From contig CM043701.1 of assembly GCA_023935145.1 (NCBI GenBank), positions 71,486,817-71,550,816 on the forward strand: a stretch of 64,000 nt of DNA, in the 5' to 3' direction. This document shows, in pieces, positions 11,789 through 22,852 of the stretch. A program made the translations under genes and the position numbers. How positions within the stretch are numbered: position 1 is the stretch's first letter; the number at the start of each line of letters is the position of its first letter. The notes under the pieces are model-generated. The model saw only the letters and a program-made list of their open reading frames with translations. It was not told where the DNA came from and ran no database searches. Origin of the DNA: Bretschneidera sinensis. Lineage: Eukaryota; Streptophyta; Magnoliopsida; Brassicales; Akaniaceae.

Positions 11789-12035
11789 TGTACAAGATAG
11801 TTGTAAATTGAGGAAGTTTCTTTTCACTTATATTCATTTATAAGATCTTAAGAGTTGGTTTATTGTATTGAAAAGTTTCAGATATACAAAAGTTGTGTTT
11901 GTATAAAGTTTTAATGATTGAAAATAATGTTGTTTGATTATAAATTTTTATATGGTTGCATCTTGGGTCAAAGTGCTTAGTGTTGAAAGATAATGAAGTT
12001 GTTTTGAGTAGAGCCCACTCGGATGGGTCTTTACA
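10656..12035 (+). repeat. Gypsy (probably Tekay/Del-type) LTR, unit 1; start approximate
   Basis: Ends GCCCACTCGGATGGGTCTTTACA directly before a primer-site-like sequence, an arrangement typical of Tekay/Del chromoviruses. The right end is firm. The left end is set near TGTGAGATATG because similarity to the copy at 25968-27274 begins there. It contains several about 25-base repeats of GTGATTGGCCCATGAAGGGC (11160-11280) and a long T run (about 11757-11783). Confidence 0.6.
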
Positions 12036-12040
12036 TTTTT

Positions 12041-12058
12041 TGGTATCAAACCTTTAGG
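12041..12058 (+). promoter_or_regulatory. Gypsy primer-binding site, unit 1
   Basis: TGGTATCAAACCTTTAGG, five bases after the LTR end; resembles the initiator-Met site TGGTATCAGAGCC with a degenerate middle. Confidence 0.7.
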
Positions 12059-12602
12059 TTTAAGTTTATGTAGACTTTAATTTGATGATGCATGGTGCAT
12101 AGGGTGGTTATAGAAAGTCGGTTGTTTAGAATTAGAGAGAATACCATTTAGGAGCGGTAACCAGCAATGGTATAGGTGGGAGTAAGATGTCTTGAGACTA
12201 AAGTCGAGTCGACTTGTGTTTGGATGTTGTATGAATTGGTGTTGTTTGGAATGAATTATTGTGTTTTGTGAAATTTTATTTGATGATTCATTTAATGAGA
12301 CGTATAGGTGTGATTGCTTTGAGACGATGAAATATTTTGATTAAGATATTTTATATTTATATATATATATATATGTGTGTGTGTGTGAAAATATTTACTT
12401 GTGTTTGGTGATTTGATGATAATGTTGAAAAGTAAAGAGTGAGAAAATGATATCTTCTTTAAGTAGTTTAGTTAACTTGAAAGCTTCACATTGATATATG
12501 CTAGCATTGATAAATTATCAATGAGCTGCTAGTTAAAGGACTTGGAGTTGTTGTTAATAATGATTCCCTAAAAGTATGAGTTCTACTCAATTAGTGAAAT
12601 TT
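12059..12602 (+). other. Start of gypsy internal region, unit 1
   Basis: Begins GTTTAAGTTTATGTAGAC as in Tekay/Del leaders, then noncoding; includes an (AT)n/(GT)n microsatellite at about 12353-12387. Cut off by the duplication junction at 12603. Confidence 0.6.
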
Positions 12603-12903
12603 ATGTTTAAGAGAAATTCATAAAACTTCTCTCGAGATTAAGCTAGTATAGCCCTCGAATAAAAGATTTCAAAGAGATTGAATCAAAGGAATATTCTTGT
12701 ATAGAATAGTTAAACAGAGATTGTACCCATTCTTATACTCAATATACAAAAAAAATTAAATTTTTGGCATATAATTTGTTTGTACAGTCCTCAAGTATAA
12801 AGTCACTTTATATGATAGGTGGTCTTTTAATTATGTTAGGTTTGAGTTAAAATGGTCTTATAGACATCTTGGTTATATTATGAAAATTGGATCAATTTAA
12901 TAA

Positions 12904-13861
12904 TGTTGGAAATCGCCCAGGTGGTGATCTTCCAAACACCCAAATCTAGAATGACTTATAGTAAAACCGAAACAAAACAGGAATTAAACCAATCAAAGAA
13001 AGACCACAACAATTGTTATTGAGGTTCGGCAATGTGCCTACGTCCTCGTGAGCTCCTCCGAGCCCTCTGCACTAAATCAATGAGTTCTTACAAGTTACAG
13101 CAACACCTCTTCAAGAAACCTCTTGTTCTTGAAGAACGAAAGATGAGAAAAAGAAAGCGATAAGGACTTGAGTTTCCCTAGCATTTTTCCAAAGAAAATT
13201 CCACTTACAAGGCCCTTGAATCCCCAATCTATACTACTCTCTCTCTCTAAACAACCAACCTCTCTTGAATGAGTCTCTCCTGTGTGTTTTGTGTCTTTGC
13301 ACTATCACACACCTTGTGTTCTATTTCACACACATTCACATGTCATTCACATCACACCTCTTTTGTTGAGATTATTGTCACACACTTGTGTTTGATTGAA
13401 GCTAGATGACCCTTTATATAGTGCACCACTTCTTGAAGCTATCTTGAAGTCAATCTCAACCCTTAGATCTTGAGGACCAATCAATTATAGCCCTTCAACA
13501 AGTCTAAGTGATCCTGTGCGTTTTGATCAAGCCTCACGCACTATCTTAAAGTGCTGATCAGGAAGCATCAGGTGTGCCTGGTGCCGCGGTTCAGAATAGG
13601 GCAGGCCACGGCTCAGACCAGGGCATACCACCTCCACCTTCTAGGCGTCGCAGCGCACTCTCCCTGAGGTATGACGCACACTTAGGCAGAAGACTCTTCC
13701 TTGCTGGGCGGTGAGGCGCACATTTCTTGGGGTGCGGCGTACACCTGAGGCTAAACACTTCTCCTTGCTGGACGCTGACGCGCACACCTCCTGGGGTGAG
13801 GCACCAAGGCCTGATGAAGCTTTATTCTTTAAGTCGTTTAATCCTTAGACAAATACCAACT
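12904..13861 (-). repeat. Copia-related solo LTR, unit 2 (958 bp)
   Basis: Duplicated copy of 5907-6886. AATAA precedes and follows it exactly, which supports a real 5-base target duplication. Compared with unit 1 it lacks the stretch CACCTTCAAGATG near its start. Confidence 0.85.
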
Positions 13862-13866
13862 AATAA

Positions 13867-16020
13867 CAACCCAAAAACCATTGAAAATTGAAACCTTAGG
13901 GATTGTATAGAATATGTTTTTTTTTTTACCTTTGAAAATAGGTGATTACTAGGGTGTCTTGATTAAAAAAATGTAATTTCATTACTGATACATTTTATGG
14001 AAAAATAAATATTTTTGTTAGTAAAATTAATTTTTCTGATGTCAAAACACTGTTTTGATGGTATTTTTTTTACCACTATAAATATAAATTTACCATAAAA
14101 AATGTGTTTTACCACCAAATGTATAAGTAATGCAAATTACTTTATCTTAGAAACCCATTCAAAATAATTCAATGTTAAATTTTTTTTAGGGACAATGTTA
14201 CACTTTTAAAAATGTGTAACCGTTTTCCTTCTAGTCAATTAATTTTTTCATGAAAAAAGAAAATTGTGTAACTACTTTAAGGGACAATGTTACACTTTTT
14301 AAAAGTGTGTAAACATTTTTCTTGTAGTGAATGAAAGAAGAAATTTGAAATATGGTTTCAAGTTGAGGGTAAGAACAAGAGTTTAGAGTTCGTTAACTTG
14401 CTAGTAACTAATATGCGTGGATGTGATGTATGTAAATGTTTGACGGTGGTGTTTAAGGAGCCTTAATGAAAAACAATGCAATTTTATTTACATATAAATA
14501 TTTTTATGGTTGTAGGTATCACTTATTTGCCTCTCATAACTCCGTCTAAATACTCAAGGTTGTTCCTTTCAAAGAAAGATAAATGAGGGAGGATGCATAT
14601 CGAAGTAGGTTGGTATAGGATTTGAACTTACTATATTTGGGATATCCCACAATATAAAACCTAGTCTTTTTTTAGGGAGATATCATTTTAGAACAAATCT
14701 AAGATAATGGGTAACTAGAGCCACAATTTGACCTTGAAGGGGGACAAATCTGTTATCATTGATCTGTTGGTTCGGGGGAACATATTGAAGTATGAGAGAA
14801 GAAGGAACTAGAGCTCCCCCTCTTACCTAGGTCGAAACCTAGCCCTCATATTCTTAGGAATATAGTTCAAAATTAATTTAAATTATTCTAACCACACACT
14901 AGCATTCATCATGCACATTTACAGTTTAAATAATCAATGGTAAAATTTAATAAACATCACAACTGAAAGGGAAACATGTATACCTGAGAGATTGCTTAGC
15001 CAACATTCATTTCTTGGATAGCATTGTCATCCCAAGGAAAATGAGCTTTACCCAATCAATCGTATTTCAAGCAACTACACAAATTATGATAAGATAAGTA
15101 AAGAATAAAAACAATGTCCAAACACCATATTGAAGACAAAAGCAAATAAGTAAAATCATAGAGACCATACTGCCATGTTACCAGTAGTATTTAGCAAGAG
15201 GAAGACATGCAAATTAAAGTGAAGAAAAAAAAAAGATAGGTTTTTGGCTAAATAGTAAACAAGCCGATTGATCCGAATGTAGAGTTGATCAGTTCTTCTA
15301 CTGAGCAAATTGGCTCCCATGGGGGACCGATCGACTTACATGCTCAAAATAAAAAATTAGAACAGAAAAACAATGACTCATCATAACATATGCAAAGATC
15401 AAGAAAAAATAGATTTGTTTTCTCAGAAAAAGTTATTAATATCTAGTTCATGGATTTATGGCGAGATATTTAATGAACTTTATGAATGACATACAATCCT
15501 AAGCATTTAAATTCTTAATGGCATATATGGTTAAACATATTAAACGATGGTGGTTCATATGTTATAACATATATATATGCAATAAAAATCCTCTTGAGAA
15601 AACTTATTTACTAACTGTTGAAAGTTACTTTTAATTACCATATGTAGAATAGTGGTATTGCCCTCAAAGTTCTATTTTCTATCTTGAAAAGGATGAACTT
15701 CGAGGTTTGGACTTGTTCTTATAGTAAAGAACCAACTACAAAATTTTGGCAAGTGTTCTGTAGGGAGACTTGGGTAGAGTTCTAATAAGAAAAACATGAA
15801 AGAAAGTGTAGGTATCTTTTTATCTATCTATAGGTGTGTTTCTACATTGAAAATGGTGGTGCATGAGGGTATTTATTAGAAAAACGTATCTAGGGTAAAT
15901 CCGGATTTACGGTGAGATTGGTTGTGGTTTGTATGGATGGTGGTGGGGAGATTTGCATAATCTATATGTTCTTGGAATATTTCGGGAACAAAATTATAAT
16001 TGTGATTAATAGTAGGGATG
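13867..16020. other. Gene-free sequence of unit 2
   Basis: Parallel of 6892-9046. No gene recognised. Confidence 0.6.
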
Positions 16021-16025
16021 TTCTA
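16021..16025. other. Copia B target duplication, left
   Basis: TTCTA, matched by TTCTA at 21247-21251; a single TTCTA is present at the uninserted site 9047-9051 in unit 1. Confidence 0.95.
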
Positions 16026-16852
16026 TGTTGGAAATCACCTTGACAAGATGCCCAGGTGGTGATCTTCCAAATACCCAAGTCTTGAATGACTTATAGAAAG
16101 AATTTCAGCAATCGAACACAAGAACAGAAAATCAAAGAAAGAAAGAAGACAAGTAATTTGTTGTCGAGGTTCGGCAATGTGCCTACGTCCCCGTGAGTTC
16201 CTCCGAACTCTCTGCACTATCTCAGTGGTTCTTACAAAGTTACAGCAATCCCCTTCAAGAATCCAAGTTCTTGAAGAACCAAGAAGAGAACGAGAAAGTG
16301 ATAGACCTATTACAATGCTTTCTATCAATTCTCTACTAACCTCTCTTCTTTACAACCAGCCTCACTACAAGAGTCCCTCTTGTGTTTATGTCTCTTACAC
16401 AATTCTCTCTTGTGTTTACAATGATCTCACAATGTCACAACCTGTGTGGTTCTCTCACACACCTTTTTCCCCACTTGAAATGAGGCTAAGAAACCCTTTT
16501 TATAGCCTTTTAATTCTTGGACAATCTTGTGAATCATTCTTGACCCTTTGATAATGTTTTTCCTTTAATCTCAGCCCTTCATCACTCTTCAAGTGATGCG
16601 GTGCATTTTGGTGTGGTGCTGTGTGCTGCGGCGTGACCTAATGCTGCAGCCTCCTGATGCTGTGCGCACACCTCCTGCCTGTGGGCATAAACTTCCACAG
16701 TAGTTTGCCTAACCTTCTCATGCTCAAAATTGAAGCACACACATGTGTACAACCTTATAACTTTCTGAAATTTGATATCCCATAATTGGTTTGGACATTA
16801 ACCAACTTTAGACCATGTTTGGATATGTTTGAAACTTAGACAAATAACAACA
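16026..16852 (-). repeat. Copia B 3' LTR (827 bp)
   Basis: TGTTGGAAATCACCTTGAC to AAATAACAACA. Same length as the 5' LTR at 20420-21246. The polypurine stretch on the minus strand (CAAAGGTAGAGAT) adjoins it at 16853-16866 and would prime second-strand synthesis. Confidence 0.95.
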
Positions 16853-16866
16853 ATCTCTACCTTTGT

Positions 16867-17151
16867 CTAAGAGTTCAAAAACCTGAACTATTGTGCAGAA
16901 AGCTTCGGGATCCAAACTCATCTGGAGTTACCAATTAACCAACTCCATTCCTAAGAAGTCCAAGGCAATAATTGGACCTTCTTAGAGGTAGAACCTTGGT
17001 GCCTAAATCTGCAGGACTTTTCTCCTTGGTCTTCTTGTCAACATGAATGCATCATTTCGTACCATTTTCCAGAATGTAATGATACCAAACATCCATATAC
17101 TTTGTCCCCTCATGGAACATCGGATTCCTCCAAAAGTGCCCCGCACTTTGG
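16867..17151 (-). other. Copia B 3' untranslated region
   Basis: Between the RNase H remnant and the polypurine tract. Decayed, multiple stops; no gene. Confidence 0.6.
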
Positions 17152-17300
17152 TTATCCAAAGTTACCACCACCTGCTCTTTTAGGACCTCCCACTAGTCCA
17201 ACAACCCTTTGTACCCCATAGCCTCCTTTATGGCTTCCGTAGCCGCTATGCATTCTGCCCTGGTTGTTATGAATGCTACCACTGGCTGCCACTAAACCTC
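17152..17300 (-). pseudogene. Copia B RNase H remnant
   Basis: One minus-strand frame reads like the copia RNase H end: VVAFITTRAECIAATEAIKE, where the family has TTEAEY; the catalytic Glu position is changed to R-A-E. It lies out of frame with the preceding ORF. RNase H normally removes RNA from the RNA/DNA hybrid. Heavily shortened. Confidence 0.75.
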
Positions 17301-18060
17301 TATGTACCTCAGCAACCACTTCATCCCAAGCCAACGCTCTTTTCTGGGATTACTCACACATTTTCTGAAAACATCCATTGCCCAAGAAACACTTGACCTG
17401 TTTCTCTTCCTTTCCCGGATGATTCTCCTCATCCCAAGGATCTTTTGTGTAAAGCTGAGATCTTTCCTCTCGAACTCCTCACTGAGTTGAGATGTAAACC
17501 TTTCCGTCCTCTTCCTGCTATTCCAAACTAACAGCCCATCAATGATATAGGTGAGGATACTCACCATCTTCTCCACCTTATGTCCAGGTGAGAAAGTTTC
17601 TGTGAAACCTATGTCTTCTCTTCTTGTGAACCCATTCTCCACCAGCTTAGCCTTGTTCCGGACTTCATCTCTTGGAGGGCACCCTTCTTTGATCTTGTAA
17701 GTGCACTTACATTCCACAACTTTCTGATTTCCTGGAATTTTCATCAATTCCCAAAAGTTGTTCTTTCTCAAAGAATCCATTTCTTCCTCTATAGCTAGCT
17801 GCCACTTTGACGAATCCTTACACTCCATGGCATCCGTGTAAGTTTCTTGTTCACTCATCTCTCCTTCTATCCAAGGAGCTGCTGCATCTGTAGCATCCAT
17901 AAACCCACATCTTGAAGGTGGTCCGACCAGCCTTCTTTCCCGGTCTCTTATGAGCTGAAAGTCCTTCTGACTTGCTGCAGCATCCTCTTCTTGTTCAGCC
18001 TCTTCTTGAGTTTCTTGAGCTTGGCAATCATCCAAAGGCTCTACCTGGTCTGAACCCTCT
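17292..18060 (-). pseudogene. Copia B reverse transcriptase, internally deleted
   Basis: About 247 codons open: an acidic linker, then W-x-x-A-I-E-E-E-M, NNFWELM, KARLVENGFTRR-like entry residues and FTETFSPGHKVEKM, followed directly by ILTYIIDGLLVW, where the family continues through a long palm region with YVDD. The jump to LSEEFERKDL...KILGM shows that the catalytic palm has been lost by internal deletion. It is in frame with the ORF at 18078-18434. Confidence 0.9.
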
Positions 18061-18077
18061 TGCCTCCTTTGCTCTAC

Positions 18078-18560
18078 CTAAACAGAATCTCCCTTGATGC
18101 TATGCTCAATAATTTCTGAATTGGTTTGCTCACTAGCCCCTGCAGGGTTAGTATTCTCCAAGTAGGGAAATAATATTTCATTAAAGCCAACATCCCTACT
18201 TATAATCAGTTTCATTCCCTTCTTTTCTAAGGACCACAACCTATATCCCTTAACCCCATCACCATATCCTAGAAATACACATTTTCTAGACCCAGGGCCA
18301 AGTTTATCCTCATTTTGATGTGCATATGCTGCACACCCAAAAGTTTTAAGGTTGTTTAATTCAGGGGGTTTTCCACTCCACAACTCTTCGGGAGTCTTAT
18401 GGTATACAATCCCAGAGGGTGATCTATTAATCAAATATGCAGCTGTAGCTACAGCTTCTCCCTAAAAATATTTTACTGAGGAGTTTCCATAGCCGTCTTA
18501 TGTCTTAGAATGCCATTTAATCTACAGAATTGATCAAGTTCTTGGTTAAAAATTTCTAAG
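18078..18560 (-). pseudogene. Copia B integrase C-terminal part
   Basis: Open 18078-18434: NRSPSGIVYHKTPEELWSGK, FGCAAYAHQNEDKL, RKCVFLGYGDGVKGYRLW. The stretch with the third catalytic residue (GVAERMNRT in the family) is missing or scrambled around 18450-18500, where about 90 bases present in copia A (2478-2570) are absent. A frameshift separates it from the N-terminal half. Confidence 0.85.
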
Positions 18561-18571
18561 CCATTATCGAT

Positions 18572-19108
18572 TCATACCCCCTTAACTACTCTACCCATTT
18601 GAGTCTCAACCAGCCCTTTCCACACCACTAACTTATTCAATGCATCTGATTTATTTTTCACCAAATAAACCCACACTTTTTTTGAATAATCATCAATTAA
18701 AGACAGAAAGTAAATGTTATCTCCCTGTATTGGTGTCCTAGCTGGTCCCCAAAGGTCCACATGAATGTAGTCAAGAATGCACTTAGACTTGTGCACTTCG
18801 GTGTTGAAGCTGACCCGATGTTGCTGCCCAAAAACACAGCTCTTACAGAAATCCAGTTCTTCTACTTTGTCACCACCAAGTAGACCTTCTTTGCTAAGCA
18901 CTTGCAAGCCCTTTTCGCTCATGTGTCCCAAGCGAGTGTGCCAAAGGGCTGCCTTGTCCAGCTCAGCCATCAAGCTTGCTGCTTGATCATTGGTTTCTGT
19001 TTCTCCGATCATCTCATAGAGTCCATCGTTTCTTGCTGCCTTGATCACTACCAAAGATCCCTTGGCCACCTTGATCTTTCCTCCCTCTATCTTGCATGTA
19101 TAGCCCAT
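18572..19108 (-). pseudogene. Copia B protease tail, HHCC domain and integrase core start
   Basis: About 178 codons. WHTRLGHMSEKGLQVLSKEG and C-K-S-C form the HHCC zinc domain, followed by ILDYIHVDLWGPARTP (first catalytic Asp) and the YSKKVWVYLVKNK segment. It shares a frame with gag and zinc-finger parts upstream and ends at the integrase break near 18570. Best preserved of the two copies here. Confidence 0.9.
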
Positions 19109-19117
19109 GGAATCCAG

Positions 19118-19612
19118 CTACCCCAATGAGATCAAGTTCCTCTTCAAATCTGCAACATACCTCACATTTTCCAGCAGCCTTGTGACTCCATCAAACATCC
19201 TCAATTGGATGTCTCCAATCCCTCTCACTTGGCAAGAATTATCATTCCCCAAGAAGACCCTTCCATTATTGATCTTCTTGAAATTCTTGAACCATTCTTT
19301 GTGAGGGCACATATGATGAGTGCACCCGGTATCCAAGATCCATTTCCCGCTGCCTTCATGCCCCTTGCTCACATCCGAGCACACAACAAGAACATCACCA
19401 TCTTGCTGTTTTGTTTTTGCAACCAAAGCATCTCCATTCTTGGTATGGCTTCTTCCTCTATCCCTTGTCATTTTCTTGCAATCTTTCTTGACATGACCCT
19501 CCTTATGGCAGTAGTAGCAGCTCTTCCCTCCAAATCTCAGTTTGGAATGCATTCTCCCATGACTTTCTCTTCTACCTCTGTCCCGGTAGTAGCCATGCAT
19601 GCTGTTGTGCAC
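19118..19612 (-). pseudogene. Copia B gag zinc knuckle and aspartic protease
   Basis: Open for 164 codons: end of the RG-rich repeats, CCHC knuckle CYYCHKEGHVKKDC, then the protease site WILDTGCTHHMCPHKEWF with intact D-T-G. Only a stop near 19110 parts it from the next segment in the same frame. The RG repeats upstream contain a TGA where the repeat consensus has CGA (near 19630), a C-to-T change. Confidence 0.9.
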
Positions 19613-19844
19613 TCTCCTATGGCTCTCTCCTCAACCTCTATCCCGGTAGTAGCCATACATGCTGCTGTGCACTCTCCCATGGCTCTCTCCTCTACCTCTG
19701 TCCCGATAGTAGCCATGGTTGCTGCCATACCAAGTTGCTGGCCTTCTTTTAAAGAACAGCCCTTTACCACTTGATGCACTCCTTTTCTTGGCATCAAGAT
19801 TATCTTGCAACTCTTTCTTAGGATCAAATTTAAAAGCAAAGATT
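19537..19844 (-). pseudogene. Copia B gag middle: RG-rich 60-base repeats
   Basis: Three 60-base repeats encoding GYYRDRGRGESHGRVHSSMY-like units, as in copia A. They lie between the gag fold and the zinc knuckle, in the same frame, broken by a stop at about 19841 and one in the middle repeat. Confidence 0.8.
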
Positions 19845-20158
19845 CATTTCCGAAGATACCTCTTATGCGGGAGAGTCTTGGTAAGAAACAACTCGTCTAG
19901 TTTCTTCCATAATGCAGCTGGATCTTCCGAGTCTCCGCAGTCCCTTGTGACATTGTCTGACATGTGCAAAAAAATGGTGCTGTAAGCCATCTTCTTCATC
20001 TCGATCCGCTGGTCCTCCGTGACACTTGCTGGAAAAGCATCATCTTCTCTAATAGCCAAGTTCACTTTCTGCTGTATTAGAACCGCCTTAATCTTCCGCT
20101 TCCATAGGGTAAAGTCCCCATTTCCATCAAACTTCTCCACACAGAAATTTGAAGCCAT
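19844..20158 (-). pseudogene. Copia B gag N-terminus
   Basis: 105 codons from ATG: MASNFCVEKFDGNGDFTLWKRK, MKKMAYSTIFLHMSD, ALWKKLDELFLTKTLP. Close relative of 3900-4241. The Gag shell protein gene of the element, ended by a premature stop after TLPHKRYLRK. Confidence 0.9.
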
Positions 20159-20385
20159 TTTTTGCGGACAAGATCCCAGATTTGTGCACTAACCACAACT
20201 ACTTTCTTTAACCTCAAGAACACAGATCGAAGATGGATCTTTAACACCGTTCTTGAATCAACCTTCAAGAACACAACCGGATCTTGATCTTTAACCGTTC
20301 TTGATTCACCCAAGAAGTTTGATCTTTGATTCTTGGAGTCTTGGCTCCGTACCTTCTACTTCTTGTTTCGATAACCAGCTGCTGT

Positions 20386-20418
20386 GCTCTGATACCATTG
20401 TCCAAAGCTCTGATACCA
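20386..20418 (-). promoter_or_regulatory. Copia B primer-binding site, duplicated
   Basis: The functional site is 20407-20418 (minus TGGTATCAGAGC), one base from the 5' LTR. A second perfect copy of the 12-mer lies at 20386-20397, 21 bases away. Copia A has a degenerate second copy at the corresponding place. Confidence 0.85.
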
Positions 20419-20419
20419 C

Positions 20420-21246
20420 TGTTGGAAATCACCTTGACAAGATGCCCAGGTGGTGATCTTCCAAACACCCAAGTCTTGAATGACTTGTAGAAAGAATTTC
20501 AGCAATCGAACACAAGAACAGAAAATCAAAGAAAGAAAGAAGACAAGTAATTTGTTGTCGAGGTTCGGCAATATGCCTATATCCCCGTGAGTTCCTCCGA
20601 ACTCTCTGCACTATCTCAATAGTTCTTACAAAGTTACAGCAATCCCCTTCAAGAATCCAAGTTCTTAAAGAACCAAAAAGAGAACGAGAAAGTGATAGAC
20701 CTATTACAATGCTTTCTATAAATTCTCTACTAACCTCTCTTCTTTACAACCAGCCTCACTACAAGAGTCCCTCTTGTGTTTATGTCTCTCACACAATTCT
20801 CTCTTGTGTTTACAATGATCTCACAATGTCACAACCTGTGTGGTTCTCTCACACACCTTCTTCCCCACTTGAAATGAGGCTAAGAAACCCTTTTTATAGC
20901 CTTTTAATTCTTGGACAATCTTGTGAATCATTCTTGACCCTTTGATCATGTTCTTCCTTTAATCTCAACCCTTCATCACTCTCCAAGTGATGCTGTGCAT
21001 TTTGGTGTGGTGCTGTGTGCTGCGGCGTGACCTAATGCTGCAGCCTCCTGATGCTATGCGCACACCTCCTGCCTGTGGGCAGAAACTTCCACAGCAGTGT
21101 GCCTGACCTTCCCATGCTCAAAATTGAAGCACACACATGTGTGCAACCTTATAACTTGCTGAACTTTGATATCCCACAATTGGTTTGGACATTAACCAAC
21201 TTTAGACCATGTTTGGATATGTTTGAAACTTAGACAAATAACAACA
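20420..21246 (-). repeat. Copia B 5' LTR (827 bp)
   Basis: Same length and ends as the 3' LTR; followed by the TTCTA duplication at 21247-21251, after which unit 2 resumes with TGATCTTTTTGTATGGG exactly as at 9052 in unit 1. Confidence 0.95.
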
Positions 21247-21251
21247 TTCTA

Positions 21252-21934
21252 TGATCTTTTTGTATGGGTGAGGATGATCAGAGGAAGATCCACATAATGA
21301 AATAAGGAAGATTTTGTAATAAAGACAAAATCTGGAAAATCTAGGTTACAACTAGAATCGATTGACTCAAGGTCTAAGTCATTTGACCCATAAATCGGAC
21401 TATTCGGTTCATGTCTTGGGTTAATCAGTTCAATGGATTTGGACAAATTTCTAATTCGGGCTTTCAAGTATCGCTTGGCTTTTTGGATTTGTTTTGGGTT
21501 TTTGGGCCTTTTATGCTTAAAGTTGCATTTAAAATTGTTTTTTTTTCAAAAACAAATTCTTAGTTCTTATTTTCTCCAAATCCAACCAATTAAAGACCAA
21601 AATCTCATCATTGGGCTCCACACGTGGCCCATTCCAAGATATGGAACAAAGTTAGGTGTCTATAGTTTGCTTCCTTTGGCTGGCCATTCTCTGAGTGATA
21701 GTTAAAGGCTATGAGTGACTGATGTTTCATTTTAAATGTTACAATGGTGAAGTGTTGTGTATGTAATGCACAAATATGTTGTTGGTCAAATGTGCATCAT
21801 AGGAACACCCGTGATAGTGGTGCATACTTGGGATGATGACACTAGCGTCTGTTACTTGGTTTAATGTCGCTTACTTTGTTGGGGCTTACTGTCCTTATTC
21901 TAGCCTTCACTAGGATACAACTCTTGGAAAATGT
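21252..21934. other. Gene-free sequence of unit 2, right of copia B
   Basis: Parallel of 9052-9737. No gene recognised. Confidence 0.6.
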
Positions 21935-22275
21935 AGTTCGACCTCCACTTAGAGATTCCGATAACCAAACTAGATTGGTTCAACCTATAATAGGGATACA
22001 AATACTTGAACCAAGATTGGCAATTTTAGATGTTTTGTCCAACCTCCACTCAAGGATACCTATACTTGGACAAAATAGGAACAAACAGTCCGACCTATAC
22101 TCGGGGATACTGATACTCGGATTGGACCAGTTCAACCTCCACTGGGGATACTGATACATGAACCAAGAATTGAAAATGAAAAATTTTGTCCAACCTCTAC
22201 TCAAAGATACCGATACTTGGACAAAACAGGGAAACACGATCCGACCTCCACTTTGGGATACCGATACTCGGACCA
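21935..22275. repeat. Short tandem repeats, unit 2
   Basis: Paralogue of the array at 9738-10082, same repeat word and copy order. Confidence 0.7.
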
Positions 22276-22852
22276 AAATTTAGATATTATCCTTATTTTA
22301 AGCTCCACTCTGGATTAAACCATGACTGAATAATGTTTGGTGCATTTCATAATTATGTATTTGGTTCTTGTGAGGACCATTTAAGAGATCTAGGTATCCT
22401 CGAGCATGGATTCTTAGGACTTTTCTCTTTTCAACTTACGCAAAATAATTTTGAAAACATGTGTTTTCTTAAGAAAAATAAAATTACACGAGATGCATAT
22501 ATGACTCATCCATAGTTTGAAACTAAACACTCTTTGTTTGCTTGGTTAATGTCAATCACTCAGGTTGTCAGAAACATTGAGAAAGAGCATCGAGTGGTTC
22601 AACCATTTCTTGTAGGTGGTCATGATCATTGTGAGATGGAAAAATTGCATTTACCTCTTTAAGTTTTAGTGAAACCCTTCATGTCCTCCCTCTATTTTAT
22701 TAAATAGCAATGACCTCCTTTGACTAGGTGAGTTTCACCTTACTTTTAGTAAGGGTAATGAACCACATAATGGAATTAAAGAGTATAATTATACGAATAT
22801 AATTAATTATGGAATCTATAGATAATAATGTTATGAAAATGATTGACCTATA

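Larger units (their letters stand above)
5608..12602. repeat. Large tandem duplication, unit 1 (6,995 bp)
   Basis: Sequence from 5608 onward (ATGTTTAAGAGAAATTC...) starts again at 12603 and can be followed nearly base for base to the end of both units, with scattered substitutions. Unit 1 ends GTGAAATTT and runs directly into the start of unit 2; unit 2 continues instead into new sequence at 24771. Contents: a copia-related solo LTR, gene-free sequence, an array of short repeats, a gypsy-type LTR and primer site. Confidence 0.9.
16026..21246 (-). mobile_element. Copia B, near full-length Ty1/copia element (5,221 bp)
   Basis: Two 827-base LTRs (TGTTGG...ACAACA), an iMet primer site, gag, zinc knuckle, protease, integrase and remains of RT and RNase H in the usual copia order, framed by TTCTA duplications. 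The LTRs differ at roughly 25-30 positions by eye (about 3%), so the insertion is not recent. Stops, frameshifts and an RT deletion make it non-autonomous. Same family as copia A. Confidence 0.95.
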
